64,000 nucleotides of DNA from Aeromonas aquatica (lineage in GTDB: Bacteria; Pseudomonadota; Gammaproteobacteria; Enterobacterales; Aeromonadaceae). Numbering within the stretch: position 1 is the stretch's first letter; every line of letters begins with the position of its first letter. The translations under genes were made by a program, and so were the position numbers. Positions 50,537-59,112 of the stretch are shown piece after piece. Where the stretch lies: NCBI RefSeq assembly GCF_000764655.1, contig NZ_JRGL01000118.1, forward strand, positions 1 through 64,000. The letters are read 5' to 3'. The notes beneath the pieces were generated by a model. That model saw nothing but the letters and a program-made list of their open reading frames with translations. It was not told the DNA's origin and searched no databases.

Positions 50537-51462
50537 GCCCTGGGCTCCTGACCGGTGCAGCTGACGAAGACGTCTTCCAGGCTAGGCCTGACCAGGGCCA
50601 TGGCGGCGCCGGCCAGGGCCGGACAGGCCTGCTGCAGCCAGGGCACGGGATCCGCCAGCGACTTGTCCACCAGCACCCGCAGCCGCTGACCGAGCTGGGC
50701 GGCGGAGCGTACCGGCGCCAGTTGCAGCAGCTGCTGCTTGAGCAGCCGCAGATCCTCCGCCTGCACCTCCACCACCCGGGTATTCATGGCCTCCATCAGA
50801 GCCTGGGGCGAGCCCTGAGCCCGCACCTTGCCCGCCTCCATGATGGCGAGCCCGTGGCAGCGCTCCGCCTCGTCCATGTAGTGGGTGGTGACCAGGATGG
50901 TGGTGCCCCCTTCGCTCAAGTCGAACAGCTTCTCCCAGAAGTCGCGCCTGTTCTGGGGATCCACCGCCGAGGTGGGCTCGTCGAGCAGCAGCAGATCCGG
51001 GCGGTGGATCACCGCCGCCGCCAGCGCCAATCGCTGCTTCTGGCCGCCGCTCATGGCCCCGGCCCGGCGCGTCGCCAGCGCCGTCAGCTCATAGGTGGCG
51101 AGCAGCTCGTGCAATCTGGCGGTCAGAGTCCCACCGCTCATGCCGTGGATGCGCCCCATAAACTCCAGGTTCTCCCAGCCCGTCAGCTCGTCGTAGAGGG
51201 AGAACTTCTGGGTCATGTAGCCCATCCGGCGGCGCAGCGCCTCGGCTTGCTTCGGGATGGCGAGCCCCAGTACTTCTATCTCCCCACTGGAAGGGGTGAG
51301 CAGGCCGGTCAGCATCCGCAGGGTGGTGGACTTGCCGCAGCCGTTGGGACCGAGAAAACCGTGGATCTGGCCGCCGGGGACGCGCAAATCCAGCCCGTCC
51401 ACGGCGAGAAAATCGCCGAAGCGGCGGCTGACGCCCTGCGCCCGGATCGCGAACTCATTCAT
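50533..51462 (-). CDS. ABC transporter ATP-binding protein
   Basis: The 309-residue ATPase has Walker A GPNGCGKSTT (about 39-48), the Q-loop MTQKFSLYDELT, the signature MSGGQKQR, Walker B LLLLDEPTSAVD, and a switch His in LVTTHYMDEAERC. It is the motor of the drug/lipid-type exporter. Its start overlaps the HlyD-like gene by eight bases; its stop overlaps the relay frame by ATGA. Confidence 0.93.
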   Translation of the reverse strand: MNEFAIRAQGVSRRFGDFLAVDGLDLRVPGGQIHGFLGPNGCGKSTTLRMLTGLLTPSSGEIEVLGLAIPKQAEALRRRMGYMTQKFSLYDELTGWENLEFMGRIHGMSGGTLTARLHELLATYELTALATRRAGAMSGGQKQRLALAAAVIHRPDLLLLDEPTSAVDPQNRRDFWEKLFDLSEGGTTILVTTHYMDEAERCHGLAIMEAGKVRAQGSPQALMEAMNTRVVEVQAEDLRLLKQQLLQLAPVRSAAQLGQRLRVLVDKSLADPVPWLQQACPALAGAAMALVRPSLEDVFVSCTGQEPRA

Positions 51463-52426
51463 CGCCGGGTTCCGCTTGCAGGGGCAGGCCGCTTGGCAGC
51501 TCTTGCGCCGTGGGCAGGTCGATCTCCGCCAGATAGACCAACCGGGCCCTGTCCTGCTCGTTGAGGGCGTAGTAGGGGGTGAAGGCGGGCTCCCTGGAGA
51601 TCCAGCGCAGCCGCCCGGTCAGGGGCTCGGGCACGCCGTCCACCCGCACCCGGATGGCCTGGCCAATCTGGTAGCTGGCCAGCGCCGTCTCGGGCACATA
51701 GACCCGGGCGTAGGGCGCCTGATCCGCCTGGATGGCCGCCAGCACGGCACCGACCGGGACGCGCTCTCCCAGGTTGTAGGGCAGGCTGTCGAGCCGACCG
51801 CTGCGGGTCGCTGTGATGGTCAGATCCGCCAGCTCCCGCTCGGCCAGTGCCACGTCGGCCCTGGCGGCCGCCAGCTTGGCGCTGGCCTCGTCGATGTCCT
51901 CGACCCGCACGCCCCGGCTCAGTTTGTCGAGCTGCTGATGGGCGCCATCCCGTTCGGCCAGGGCGCCGTCACGCTCGGCCCGCGCCTTGTCGAGTTCGGA
52001 GGGGCTCTGCAGCTTCTGCGCCACCAGCCGCTCGGTACGTTGGAAGCTGCGTTCCGCCTCCCTGAGGTTGGCCTGCGCCTTGTCGAGGCTGGCGCGGGCG
52101 GCGGCGATGTCCTCCGGCCGCTCACCATTGGTCATGCGAGCCAGGGCCGCCCTGGCGCTGGCCTCCTCGGCACGGGCCCGGGCCAGCACCGCCTGCTGGC
52201 GGCGATCGTCCAGCTGCACCAGCAGGCTGCCCTCCTCTACCCGACTCCCCTCTGCCACCGGCAAGGCCCGGACTATCTCGTTGGCGGTGGCGGTCAGCAG
52301 CACCCGATCCCGCTCCAGGGTACCCAGCGCCATCCCCTGGTTATCGGGCTGGCAGGCGGTGAGCAGGCTAACCACCAACGGCAGGGAGAGGGGCAGCAGG
52401 ATCCGCAACAGGGGGGGACGCGACAT
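51455..52426 (-). CDS. HlyD-type periplasmic adaptor lipoprotein of an ABC exporter
   Basis: The 323-residue adaptor has a lipoprotein signal, SLLTAC with Cys25 (approximate), then a biotinyl-lipoyl-like segment (ANEIVRALPVAEGSRVEEGSLLVQLD), a coiled-coil hairpin (about 80-190) and a beta barrel (ITATRSGRLDSLPYNLGERVPVG). It links inner-membrane ABC permease to an outer-membrane channel. AGGA precedes ATG 52426. First gene of the adaptor-ATPase-permease operon. Confidence 0.88.
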   Translation of the reverse strand: MSRPPLLRILLPLSLPLVVSLLTACQPDNQGMALGTLERDRVLLTATANEIVRALPVAEGSRVEEGSLLVQLDDRRQQAVLARARAEEASARAALARMTNGERPEDIAAARASLDKAQANLREAERSFQRTERLVAQKLQSPSELDKARAERDGALAERDGAHQQLDKLSRGVRVEDIDEASAKLAAARADVALAERELADLTITATRSGRLDSLPYNLGERVPVGAVLAAIQADQAPYARVYVPETALASYQIGQAIRVRVDGVPEPLTGRLRWISREPAFTPYYALNEQDRARLVYLAEIDLPTAQELPSGLPLQAEPGDE

Positions 52427-52653
52427 GGGGTTCCTCGCACAGGCCGTCATCGCATTTCGCCGACGGCCTCACAGATAGGGATGGACACAATGGACATGGC
52501 TATCGCCAGCATACCCTCCGTCACGAACAATTTCCTCAGTCCAGCTCACTCATTTGAGTTCAGCTCGTTGACCCGGAAAGAGAAATGCCAGAATACTGCG
52601 GTTCAGGGCCGCCAAGAGGGCAAGCCGGATTTGGATAACCAGGGAGGATCCCG

Positions 52654-54318
52654 GTGTTAAGCAAAGAGTGGTTTCAGCTGTCAACGGACATGACCTATGT
52701 CTGCCTGCGCATCGCCCCCGGCCTGGTCCAGCCCGTCACCGAGGCCGAGGTCCTGACCCTGCTGCTGGCCTCCAACTGCCGGCGCTACCAGCCCCTGACC
52801 GAAGGGATCCGCCAGGCCGTCGCCCTGCTCAACGCCCTGCTGACCAATCCGGACGTCCCCTCCCATGCCCCCGTGCCCATCGCCCAGCGCCAGGATGCCC
52901 GGCTGCTGATCCAGGTCGAGCAGGACAAGATGAGTGCCAGCGCCCAGATCACCGCAGACTGGGGCGGCCAGCCCCTGACCCTGAGCCAGTTGCAGGCCGC
53001 CGTGGCGGCGAGCGAGATCAGGCTGGGGCTCGACGAATCCCGGCTCGCCAGCCTCGTCCAGACCGCGAGGGAGGCTGCCCCCGGCACCCGGCTCAGGCCC
53101 GTCATCGCCCTGGGCAGAGCGGTCGAGCACGGTCTGGATAGCCGGCTCGAGCGGCTGGTGGAGACCCCGGCCGAGCGGATCCTCAGGCCCCAGGAGCGGG
53201 ATCATGGCAAGGTGGACATGCGCGATCTCGGCACCCTGCTCACCGTCAAGGCGGGCACGCCGCTGATGCGGCGCCATCCCCCGACTCAGGGGATCGACGG
53301 TTTCACCGTGACGGGCCAAACGCTGCCGGCCAGAGCGGGCAAGGAGAGCGCCATGACGGCGGGGGAAGGGGCCTGCCTCGCCCCCGAAGACCCGGATCTG
53401 CTGCTGGCGACACGCCCCGGCCTGCCCTGCCAGGAGCGGGCCGGCATGAGGGTCGATGAGGTGCTGAGCGTCAAGCAGGTCGACATTCGCCACGGCCACG
53501 TCATCTTCGAAGGCTCCTTGCTGGTCACCGGGGATGTCATGCCCGGCATGCGGATCAAGACCAGCGGTGACGTGGTGATCGGTGGCTTCGTCGAGGGGGG
53601 CTATATCGAATCGGGCGGCACCATCACGGTGCGCAACGGCATCATCGGCCGCAAGCAGGAGGAGGATGAGTACCTGTGCCACCTGAACGCAGGGGGCGAG
53701 ATCCACGCCAGCTATGCCCAGTACGCCAGGCTGGAGGCCGATGGCGACATCCATATCCAGAGCCAGCTCAGCCACAGCTATTGCCGCAGCGGCCAGGATC
53801 TCAAGGTCGGGGACAGCGCCATGCGCAAGGGTCACCTGATCGGGGGCGTCAACATCGCCAACCGGCTGATCATGGCCCCGGTGCTCGGCGCCTCGGCACA
53901 GAACCGGACCCGGCTGCAGATCCTCGGCGGCTACTTCAGCCACAAGGAGCAGGAGCAGGCCCTGCGTCAACGCAAGCAGGCCTGCCGGGAGCAGCTCGAC
54001 AAGCTGCAGGATCTCATCCTGCGGCTGCTGCAACTGCCCCGGGAGAAGCGCAGCCCCGAGACCCTGCAGAAGATCAAGACGCTGCGCAGCCAGCAACTCG
54101 AGGAAAGCAAGTCGCTGGACGAGCAACTGGCCAGCGTCCAGGCCGAGCTGCAGGCGCTGATGGCCAACATGGACATCATCGCCACCCAGCGGCTGTTCCC
54201 CGGTGTCGAGGTGGAGATGGCCCACCATCACAACAGGGTCGACATAGAGCACGGCCCCATCCACTTCGCCATCCGGGAAGATCAGTTGCAACTGACCCCC
54301 TATCAGGGCCACCGCTGA
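52654..54318 (+). CDS. FapA / DUF342 family protein
   Basis: The 554-residue protein has the FapA architecture. The N-terminal half has the TRLRPVIALGRA region. A central beta-helix-like repeat follows (KQVDIRHGHVIFEGSLLVTGDV, GDVVIGGFVEGGYIESGGTITVRNGIIG), then a C-terminal coiled coil at about 425-500 (HKEQEQALRQRKQACREQLDKLQ). FapA regulates a flagellar kinase pathway in Vibrio; no flagellar gene is nearby, so the role is open. GTG 52654 follows AGGGAGG. Confidence 0.8.
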   Translation: MLSKEWFQLSTDMTYVCLRIAPGLVQPVTEAEVLTLLLASNCRRYQPLTEGIRQAVALLNALLTNPDVPSHAPVPIAQRQDARLLIQVEQDKMSASAQITADWGGQPLTLSQLQAAVAASEIRLGLDESRLASLVQTAREAAPGTRLRPVIALGRAVEHGLDSRLERLVETPAERILRPQERDHGKVDMRDLGTLLTVKAGTPLMRRHPPTQGIDGFTVTGQTLPARAGKESAMTAGEGACLAPEDPDLLLATRPGLPCQERAGMRVDEVLSVKQVDIRHGHVIFEGSLLVTGDVMPGMRIKTSGDVVIGGFVEGGYIESGGTITVRNGIIGRKQEEDEYLCHLNAGGEIHASYAQYARLEADGDIHIQSQLSHSYCRSGQDLKVGDSAMRKGHLIGGVNIANRLIMAPVLGASAQNRTRLQILGGYFSHKEQEQALRQRKQACREQLDKLQDLILRLLQLPREKRSPETLQKIKTLRSQQLEESKSLDEQLASVQAELQALMANMDIIATQRLFPGVEVEMAHHHNRVDIEHGPIHFAIREDQLQLTPYQGHR

Positions 54319-54441
54319 GGGCCGCCCACTCTCTCGCCTTGGCGGGATCACGGCATGGCGTGATCCCGGCGGCGATTTTCGCTACACTCGGCCTCCCCCA
54401 GGCCCCATCGGGCGGGCCGGCCAGACTCAGGTAGTGAGAAG

Positions 54442-55251
54442 ATGTACAAGCTGATCGCATTGGATATGGATGGCACCCTGTTGACCCAGCAAGGTCAGAT
54501 CACCCCCCGCACCCACGCCGCCATCGCGGCCGCGCGCGCCAGGGGCGTCACCGTAGTGCTGACCTCGGGCCGCCCGCTGGAAGGCATGACGGCCTATCTG
54601 GCCGAGCTCGGTCTCACCGGACCGGATGACTACGTCATCTGCTACAACGGCGCCCTGGTGCAGAAAGTCGCGGACCAACGCATCATCCGCAGCCAGCTGC
54701 TGACCGGCAGCGATGCCAGCGCCATCGCCCACCTGGCCGATGAGCTGGGGGTGAACATCCACGGCTTCTCCGTGCGCCAGGGCCTCATCAGCCCCAGGGT
54801 CAGCACCTATACCGAGCACGAGTCCCGCCTTGTAGACATGCCCATCAACCTGGTGGACTTCGCCACCCTGCCCGCCGACGAGCAGATCATGAAGGTGATG
54901 ATGATAGACCCGGAGCCCCAGCTCTCCCGCGCCATCGCCCAGCTGCCCGCCGAGCTCTACCAGCGTTACACTGTGGTGCGCAGCTCCCCCTACTTCCTCG
55001 AGTTCATGAACAAGCAGAGCAACAAGGGCACCGGCGTCGCCGCCCTGGCCGAGCATCTGGGCATCACCGCAGACGAGGTGATCGCAGTGGGGGATGCGGG
55101 TAATGACCGCCACATGATCGAATACGCCGGGCTAGGGGTTGCCATGGGCAATGCCACCGACGAGATCAAGGCGCTGGCGCAGCACATCACCAGCCGCAAC
55201 GACGAGGAAGGCGTGGCCAGGGTGATCGAGCAGTTCGTGCTGAATGCCTGA
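54442..55251 (+). CDS. yidA: Sugar-phosphatase YidA (Cof-type HAD)
   Basis: The 269-residue HAD hydrolase (E. coli YidA 270) starts KLIALDMDGTLL, with nucleophile Asp9 region; TSGRPLEGM, VMMIDPE, NKGTGVAALAEHLGI and AVGDAGNDRHMIEYAGLGVAMGNA complete the Cof pattern. YidA hydrolyses sugar phosphates such as erythrose-4-phosphate. Preceding GAGAAG is a modest ribosome site. Stand-alone with a terminator after it. Confidence 0.93.
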   Translation: MYKLIALDMDGTLLTQQGQITPRTHAAIAAARARGVTVVLTSGRPLEGMTAYLAELGLTGPDDYVICYNGALVQKVADQRIIRSQLLTGSDASAIAHLADELGVNIHGFSVRQGLISPRVSTYTEHESRLVDMPINLVDFATLPADEQIMKVMMIDPEPQLSRAIAQLPAELYQRYTVVRSSPYFLEFMNKQSNKGTGVAALAEHLGITADEVIAVGDAGNDRHMIEYAGLGVAMGNATDEIKALAQHITSRNDEEGVARVIEQFVLNA

Positions 55252-55622
55252 TCCCCGCCGGGGCACCCGAGGGTGCCCCGCATGTTTCACCACAGAATCT
55301 GCATGTTTAATATATCCACCACGATAACCTGCCCAATCCCCTCCGATACGCGCACAGCCCCCTGATACTGGGACTCAAGCTAGCTCAGCCGCCACAAGAT
55401 TTAACATTAACGCATCATTTCGTTTGACATATTGAACGGCCTTGGCAGACTGGGATCAGGATCCAGGCTGTCATTGCCCAGGCTGACCGACGATTCTGGC
55501 ACCGCGGCGCGACCCGGATCCCATGACCATGCCTTGAGGCATGCCCTTGCTGCTTAGCCGCCGCAAGGGCCTTCCCAAGGCGCAGGATGAGACACCACAG
55601 CCAAGGATAGCCAAGGTGACCT
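55252..55622. other. Spacer between yidA and the PuuD-like gene
   Basis: No gene is seen in these 371 bases. They contain the yidA terminator (55260-55279), an AT-richer stretch with a TTGACA hexamer at 55424, and a CATGCC/GGCATG hairpin at 55528-55543 in the presumed leader of the next gene. Confidence 0.55.
55260..55279 (+). terminator. Terminator-like hairpin after yidA
   Basis: A nine-base stem GGGGCACCC/GGGTGCCCC with loop GA is nine bases past the stop; a short T run (GTTTC) follows. Confidence 0.7.
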
Positions 55623-56399
55623 ATGCCCAGCCCCGCCCCCCGTACCGATCGTAAACCCGTCGTCCTGATGACCATGGGCGCCCAGCCCCGTAACGGTCAC
55701 CCCTATCAGGTCATGACCCACAAATACATCACTCCCCTGGTGGAGATCAGCGGCTGCGTGCCCCTGCTGGTGCCGACCTGCTGCGGTGCCGAGGATCTGG
55801 AGCAATATCTGGATCTGGCGGACGGCGTCTACCTGAGCGGCGCCGGCTCCAACATAGATCCCGCCCTCTACGGCCAGGAGAACCTGACCCCGGAGAAACC
55901 CCAGGACAGGGACAGGGATCTGTTCGATATTCCGCTGGTGCGCGCCGCCATCGACAGGGGCTTGCCGCTGCTCGGCATCTGCCGCGGCATGCAGGAGATC
56001 AACGTGGCCCTCGGCGGGGACATTCATCAGAAGGTCTATAACGAGCCCGGCTATGCGGATCACCGGGAGGACGCAGAGGATCCGGTGGAGGATCAATATG
56101 GCCACAGCCATCAGGTCAGCCTGGTGCCCGGCAGCTGGTTCGCCGAGCTGATGGGAGAGGAGCAGATCCCGGTCAACTCCCTGCACGGTCAGGGGATCAG
56201 GACGCTGGCCAAGGGACTGGCACCGCTGGCCTACGCCGAGGATGGCTTGATCGAGGCCATTTATGCCCCCGCCTTGCCCCAGTTCACCCTGGCGGTGCAG
56301 TGGCACCCGGAGTGGAAGGCGAGCGAAAACCCTCACTCCATCAAGCTGTTCGAGGCCTTCGGCGCCGCCTGCCGCGAGCGCAGACAACAGGCTGGCTAG
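55623..56399 (+). CDS. PuuD-like gamma-glutamyl-gamma-aminobutyrate hydrolase family protein
   Basis: The 258-residue class I glutamine-amidotransferase-like enzyme has nucleophile Cys120 in GICRGMQE and the His228/Glu230 pair in QWHPEW, plus YLSGAGSNIDPALYG. PuuD family members hydrolyse gamma-glutamyl-GABA in putrescine breakdown, but no puu genes are nearby, so substrate is uncertain. AAGGTG lies before the ATG. Confidence 0.88.
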   Translation: MPSPAPRTDRKPVVLMTMGAQPRNGHPYQVMTHKYITPLVEISGCVPLLVPTCCGAEDLEQYLDLADGVYLSGAGSNIDPALYGQENLTPEKPQDRDRDLFDIPLVRAAIDRGLPLLGICRGMQEINVALGGDIHQKVYNEPGYADHREDAEDPVEDQYGHSHQVSLVPGSWFAELMGEEQIPVNSLHGQGIRTLAKGLAPLAYAEDGLIEAIYAPALPQFTLAVQWHPEWKASENPHSIKLFEAFGAACRERRQQAG

Positions 56400-56533
56400 T
56401 CGCCTGATCCTTACGCTGGCCTGCGCCCATAGGGCGCAGGCCAGCACAACGCTTGTAAGCTGTTCACCTCTCTTCGTCAGCCACGCCGGCATGGCAAACG
56501 GGCGATGGCGTAGCACCGACGCCATGCGCTAGC

Positions 56534-56962
56534 ATGGTGCGCATCAGCCACCACCGGGATCCCCTCATGTTACTGATGGCCCTGGCCTTGAGCGCCAGCC
56601 TGCAATTCGATTGCCCACCCCAGATAGCGAGCCGCCAGCAACTGCTCTCCCCTACCACCGGTTGGCAGGGGGTGACTCGGGACCGGGAGGGAAAGCCGAG
56701 CCAGACGCTGCGCCACCGATTGGAGGCGCTGGCCCTGTTCGACGGTGAGCCGGGGGAATTGGCACAGCTGAAACCGGACAACGGCGACAGCGCCGAGACA
56801 CACTACTGGAGCCTGACGGGGGACGGGGCTCGCCCCCTCTATCTGGTCTGCCACTATCAGGACAGCGCCATCACCCTGCAGCAGGCGCTGCCCTCGGGCA
56901 TCACCTATTGCCGGGTCAATCAGACGGACTGGGGCCCCAGCGGCCTTATCTGCCGCAAGTAA
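56534..56962 (+). CDS. STY0301-like exported protein
   Basis: The 142-residue product has a hydrophobic stretch LMLLMALALSASL, then DCPPQI. Later come HRLEALALFDGEPGELAQLKPD, LVCHYQDSAITLQQALPSGITYCRV, and a C-terminal Cys. This matches the STY0301 family as I remember it; function unknown. The start is uncertain: 56534 gives a charged n-region; ATG 56567 is the alternative. Three to four cysteines could form disulfides in the periplasm. Confidence 0.75.
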   Translation: MVRISHHRDPLMLLMALALSASLQFDCPPQIASRQQLLSPTTGWQGVTRDREGKPSQTLRHRLEALALFDGEPGELAQLKPDNGDSAETHYWSLTGDGARPLYLVCHYQDSAITLQQALPSGITYCRVNQTDWGPSGLICRK

Positions 56963-56991
56963 CTCACGCAATTCACTCACGCCGGCAAGGC

Positions 56992-57702
56992 TCAGAGCAG
57001 CAGTTCCGCCAGCTCGCCGAGGGCACAGATCTCCACATCCGGCAGCAGTCGCAGCCGTTGGTGGGGCTGATTGCGCTCATTGAGCCAGGCGGCCCGAAAG
57101 CCGTGCAGACGGGCCCCCAGCACATCGGTCTCGGGATCGTCCCCCAGGTGCAGTATCTGGTCGGGGGGCAGCTTGAGGGCTGCCTGCGCCTGCAGGAACA
57201 TGTCCGGTGCCGGTTTCATCCGGGCGCCGGCTCCCGCCTTGCAGACCAGGGTGAAGTAGTCGCTCAAGCCGGCCTGCGCCAGATCCAGGTTGCCGTTGGT
57301 GATCACCACTAGCGGATAGCGCTCCGCCAGTCTCCCAAGCAGCGCGTGGGTCGCCGCGCTCACCACTATCTTCGAGCGCTCGGCGAGAAAGCCGGCGAAC
57401 ACCTGCTCCGCCTCCCGCTCGGCCAGCTCCAAGGGCATGCCGCCCTGCGTCATGGCCACACGGATGCAATGCTGGCGCGCCAGGCTGACGTCCTGGCATA
57501 GTTCGGGATGGGCGAGCAGTTGCTCGCGCTTGAGCGCCAGCCAGCGCGGCTTGTCCAGCATGGCGGTGGCCAGGTATGAGCTGCGCAGGTGCGCCAGCAT
57601 CCACTGCTCGGCCCGCAAGATAGCGGGGCCGTTGTCATAGAGGGTGTCATCGAGATCGAACGAGATGGCGGCCACCGGCTGCCAACGACGATAAAACTGC
57701 AT
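56992..57702 (-). CDS. yigB: HAD family hydrolase YigB
   Basis: The 236-residue HAD hydrolase starts with ISFDLDDTLYDNG (nucleophile Asp), later TNGNLDLAQAGL and HLGDDPETDVLGARLHGFRAAWLN. It matches E. coli YigB, which dephosphorylates 5-amino-6-ribitylamino-uracil phosphate in riboflavin synthesis and FMN. In E. coli the order is dapF-yigA-xerC-yigB, the same as here. AGGAG precedes the ATG. The xerC-yigB spacer is expanded to 432 bases by repeats. Confidence 0.92.
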   Translation of the reverse strand: MQFYRRWQPVAAISFDLDDTLYDNGPAILRAEQWMLAHLRSSYLATAMLDKPRWLALKREQLLAHPELCQDVSLARQHCIRVAMTQGGMPLELAEREAEQVFAGFLAERSKIVVSAATHALLGRLAERYPLVVITNGNLDLAQAGLSDYFTLVCKAGAGARMKPAPDMFLQAQAALKLPPDQILHLGDDPETDVLGARLHGFRAAWLNERNQPHQRLRLLPDVEICALGELAELLL

Positions 57703-57753
57703 GCTTACTCCTCTTGGTGGGACAAGATTTCCGCAGATCCATTGACTTGCCCC

Positions 57754-57917
57754 CTCATCCCCAACCCTTCTCCCGCGAGGGGAGAAGGGCGCAGATCGGC
57801 GATTGCGGATAGATCGTGGTTAACCGGTGGCCAAAAAATACGTGGTCGATGGCCGCCTTCGGCATTAACACAACCTCAATCGGCCCCCCTCCCTTTGGGA
57901 GAGGGGCAGGGTGAGGG
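57754..57917. repeat. Paired REP-like palindromes
   Basis: CCCTTCTCCC-GCGA-GGGGAGAAGGG (within 57754-57791) repeats the element after the CinA-like gene. CCCCCTCCCTTTGGGAGAGGGGC with GGGTGAGGG (57885-57917) is a related palindrome in opposite orientation. About 95 bases separate them; the pair could be one mobile REP doublet. Confidence 0.65.
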
Positions 57918-57952
57918 AAACAGGGCACCGAACCATTCGAGCACTGCACCTT

Positions 57953-58134
57953 TTACTCATCTTCCGGGGTCGCGGCATCCCGCTTGGCCCTGGCGAGTTG
58001 GACGCTGTCATTCCCTCGGATAACAGGTCACCGCCATACAAGGTCACTCATCATCCGGGGTTGCGGCATCCCGCTTGGCCCTGGCGAGTTGGACGCTGTC
58101 ATTCCCTCGGATAACAGGTCACCGTCATACAAGG
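57953..58134 (-). repeat. Two tandem 91-bp copies of the xerC 3' end
   Basis: Each unit has the last 13 codons of xerC ([12 protein letters not shown] and stop) plus a shared spacer. Stops lie at 58135 (gene), 58044 and 57953, exactly 91 bp apart. The inner copy is identical; the outer one has GCA to GCG (Ala), GAT to GAA (Asp to Glu) and a TAA instead of TGA stop. The outer copy, next to yigB, therefore looks like the tail of a different xerC allele. Confidence 0.92.
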
Positions 58135-59112
58135 TCACTCATCATCCGGGGTTGCGGCATCCCGCTTGGCCCTGGGGTGGGCATTGTCATACACCTTGGC
58201 CAGGTGCTGGAAATCGAGGTGGGTGTAGATCTGGGTGGTGGAGAGATCCGCGTGCCCCAGCAGCTCCTGCACCGCCCGCAGATCGCCGGAGGATTCCAGC
58301 ATGTGGGTGGCAAAACTGTGGCGCAGCTTGTGTGGGTGGACGTGGGCGTTGAGCGCCTGCTTGTTGCCCCAGCCATCGAGCCGCTCCTGCACAGATCGCG
58401 CCGACAACCGCTGCTTGCGCTGGGAGACGAACAGCGCCTCGGCCTCATCCCCCGCCAGCAGTGGCCTCACTTTGAGCCACTTCTGCAGCCACTCCACCGC
58501 CATCCGCCCCATGGGCAGCACCCGCTCCCGCGAGCCCTTGCCGGTCACCCTGAGCTGACGTTCATCGAGTTTGATGTCCACCAGGTTGAGCCCCACCAGC
58601 TCGGCCAGGCGCAGGCCGGAGGAGTACATCAGCTCCATGATGGCGCGATCCCGCACCGCCAGCGGATCCTGCTCGTCGGTGATGTTGAGCAGCTGGTACA
58701 TCTCGTCCACGTCGAGATTCTTGGGCAGCGGTCGCCCCTGCTTGGGGGTCACTATGCCCCGGGCCGGGTTGGCGGCGAGCCGCCCCTGACGCACCTGCCA
58801 GTCGCAGAAGCTGCGCAGGGCCGAAACCTTGGTGGCGAGCGAACGGGGCGCCAGCCCCCCCTTGTGCATCCGGCTCACCAGGCTGCGCACCTGGCTCGCC
58901 TCGAGCCGGCCCCAGTCATCGAGACCGAGGCGCACCAGCTCCGCCGTCATGGCCTGCAGGTGCGCCTCGTAGTTGCTGCGGGTGTGGGGGCTGAGCTGGC
59001 GCTCGACCCTCAGGTATTCGATAAAGGCCGCCAGCTCATCGGCTAGCGCGGCCGGCAGAGGCTCGGCGGCAGGCGCCGCCTTGGTGGGTGATCTGGCGGG
59101 CTCCCTAGCCAC
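58135..59112 (-). CDS. xerC: Site-specific tyrosine recombinase XerC
   Basis: The 325-residue recombinase acts with XerD at dif to resolve chromosome dimers. Catalytic residues: Arg in [12 protein letters not shown], Lys in [25 protein letters not shown] (His, Arg), His in [15 protein letters not shown], and Tyr296. An N-terminal extension of about 25 Pro/Ala-rich residues exceeds E. coli XerC (298). It starts at GTG 59112, overlapping the DUF484 gene by eight bases. Its last 13 codons are duplicated twice downstream. Confidence 0.93.
   Translation of the reverse strand: MAREPARSPTKAAPAAEPLPAALADELAAFIEYLRVERQLSPHTRSNYEAHLQAMTAELVRLGLDDWGRLEASQVRSLVSRMHKGGLAPRSLATKVSALRSFCDWQVRQGRLAANPARGIVTPKQGRPLPKNLDVDEMYQLLNITDEQDPLAVRDRAIMELMYSSGLRLAELVGLNLVDIKLDERQLRVTGKGSRERVLPMGRMAVEWLQKWLKVRPLLAGDEAEALFVSQRKQRLSARSVQERLDGWGNKQALNAHVHPHKLRHSFATHMLESSGDLRAVQELLGHADLSTTQIYTHLDFQHLAKVYDNAHPRAKRDAATPDDE

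Larger units (their letters stand above)
57703..58134. other. Repeat-filled spacer between xerC and yigB
   Basis: No gene lies in these 432 bases. The left part holds two REP-like palindromes (57754-57791 and 57885-57917), and the right part two tandem copies of the xerC 3' end (57953-58134). In E. coli xerC and yigB are adjacent in one operon, so this spacer appears to have been built up by insertion. Confidence 0.75.

Noticed and set aside
58135-59112. Tyrosine integrase marking a genomic island
   Set aside because: The sequence, position between DUF484 and yigB, and GTG overlap identify housekeeping XerC. No tRNA target, direct-repeat-bounded cargo or phage genes are near.
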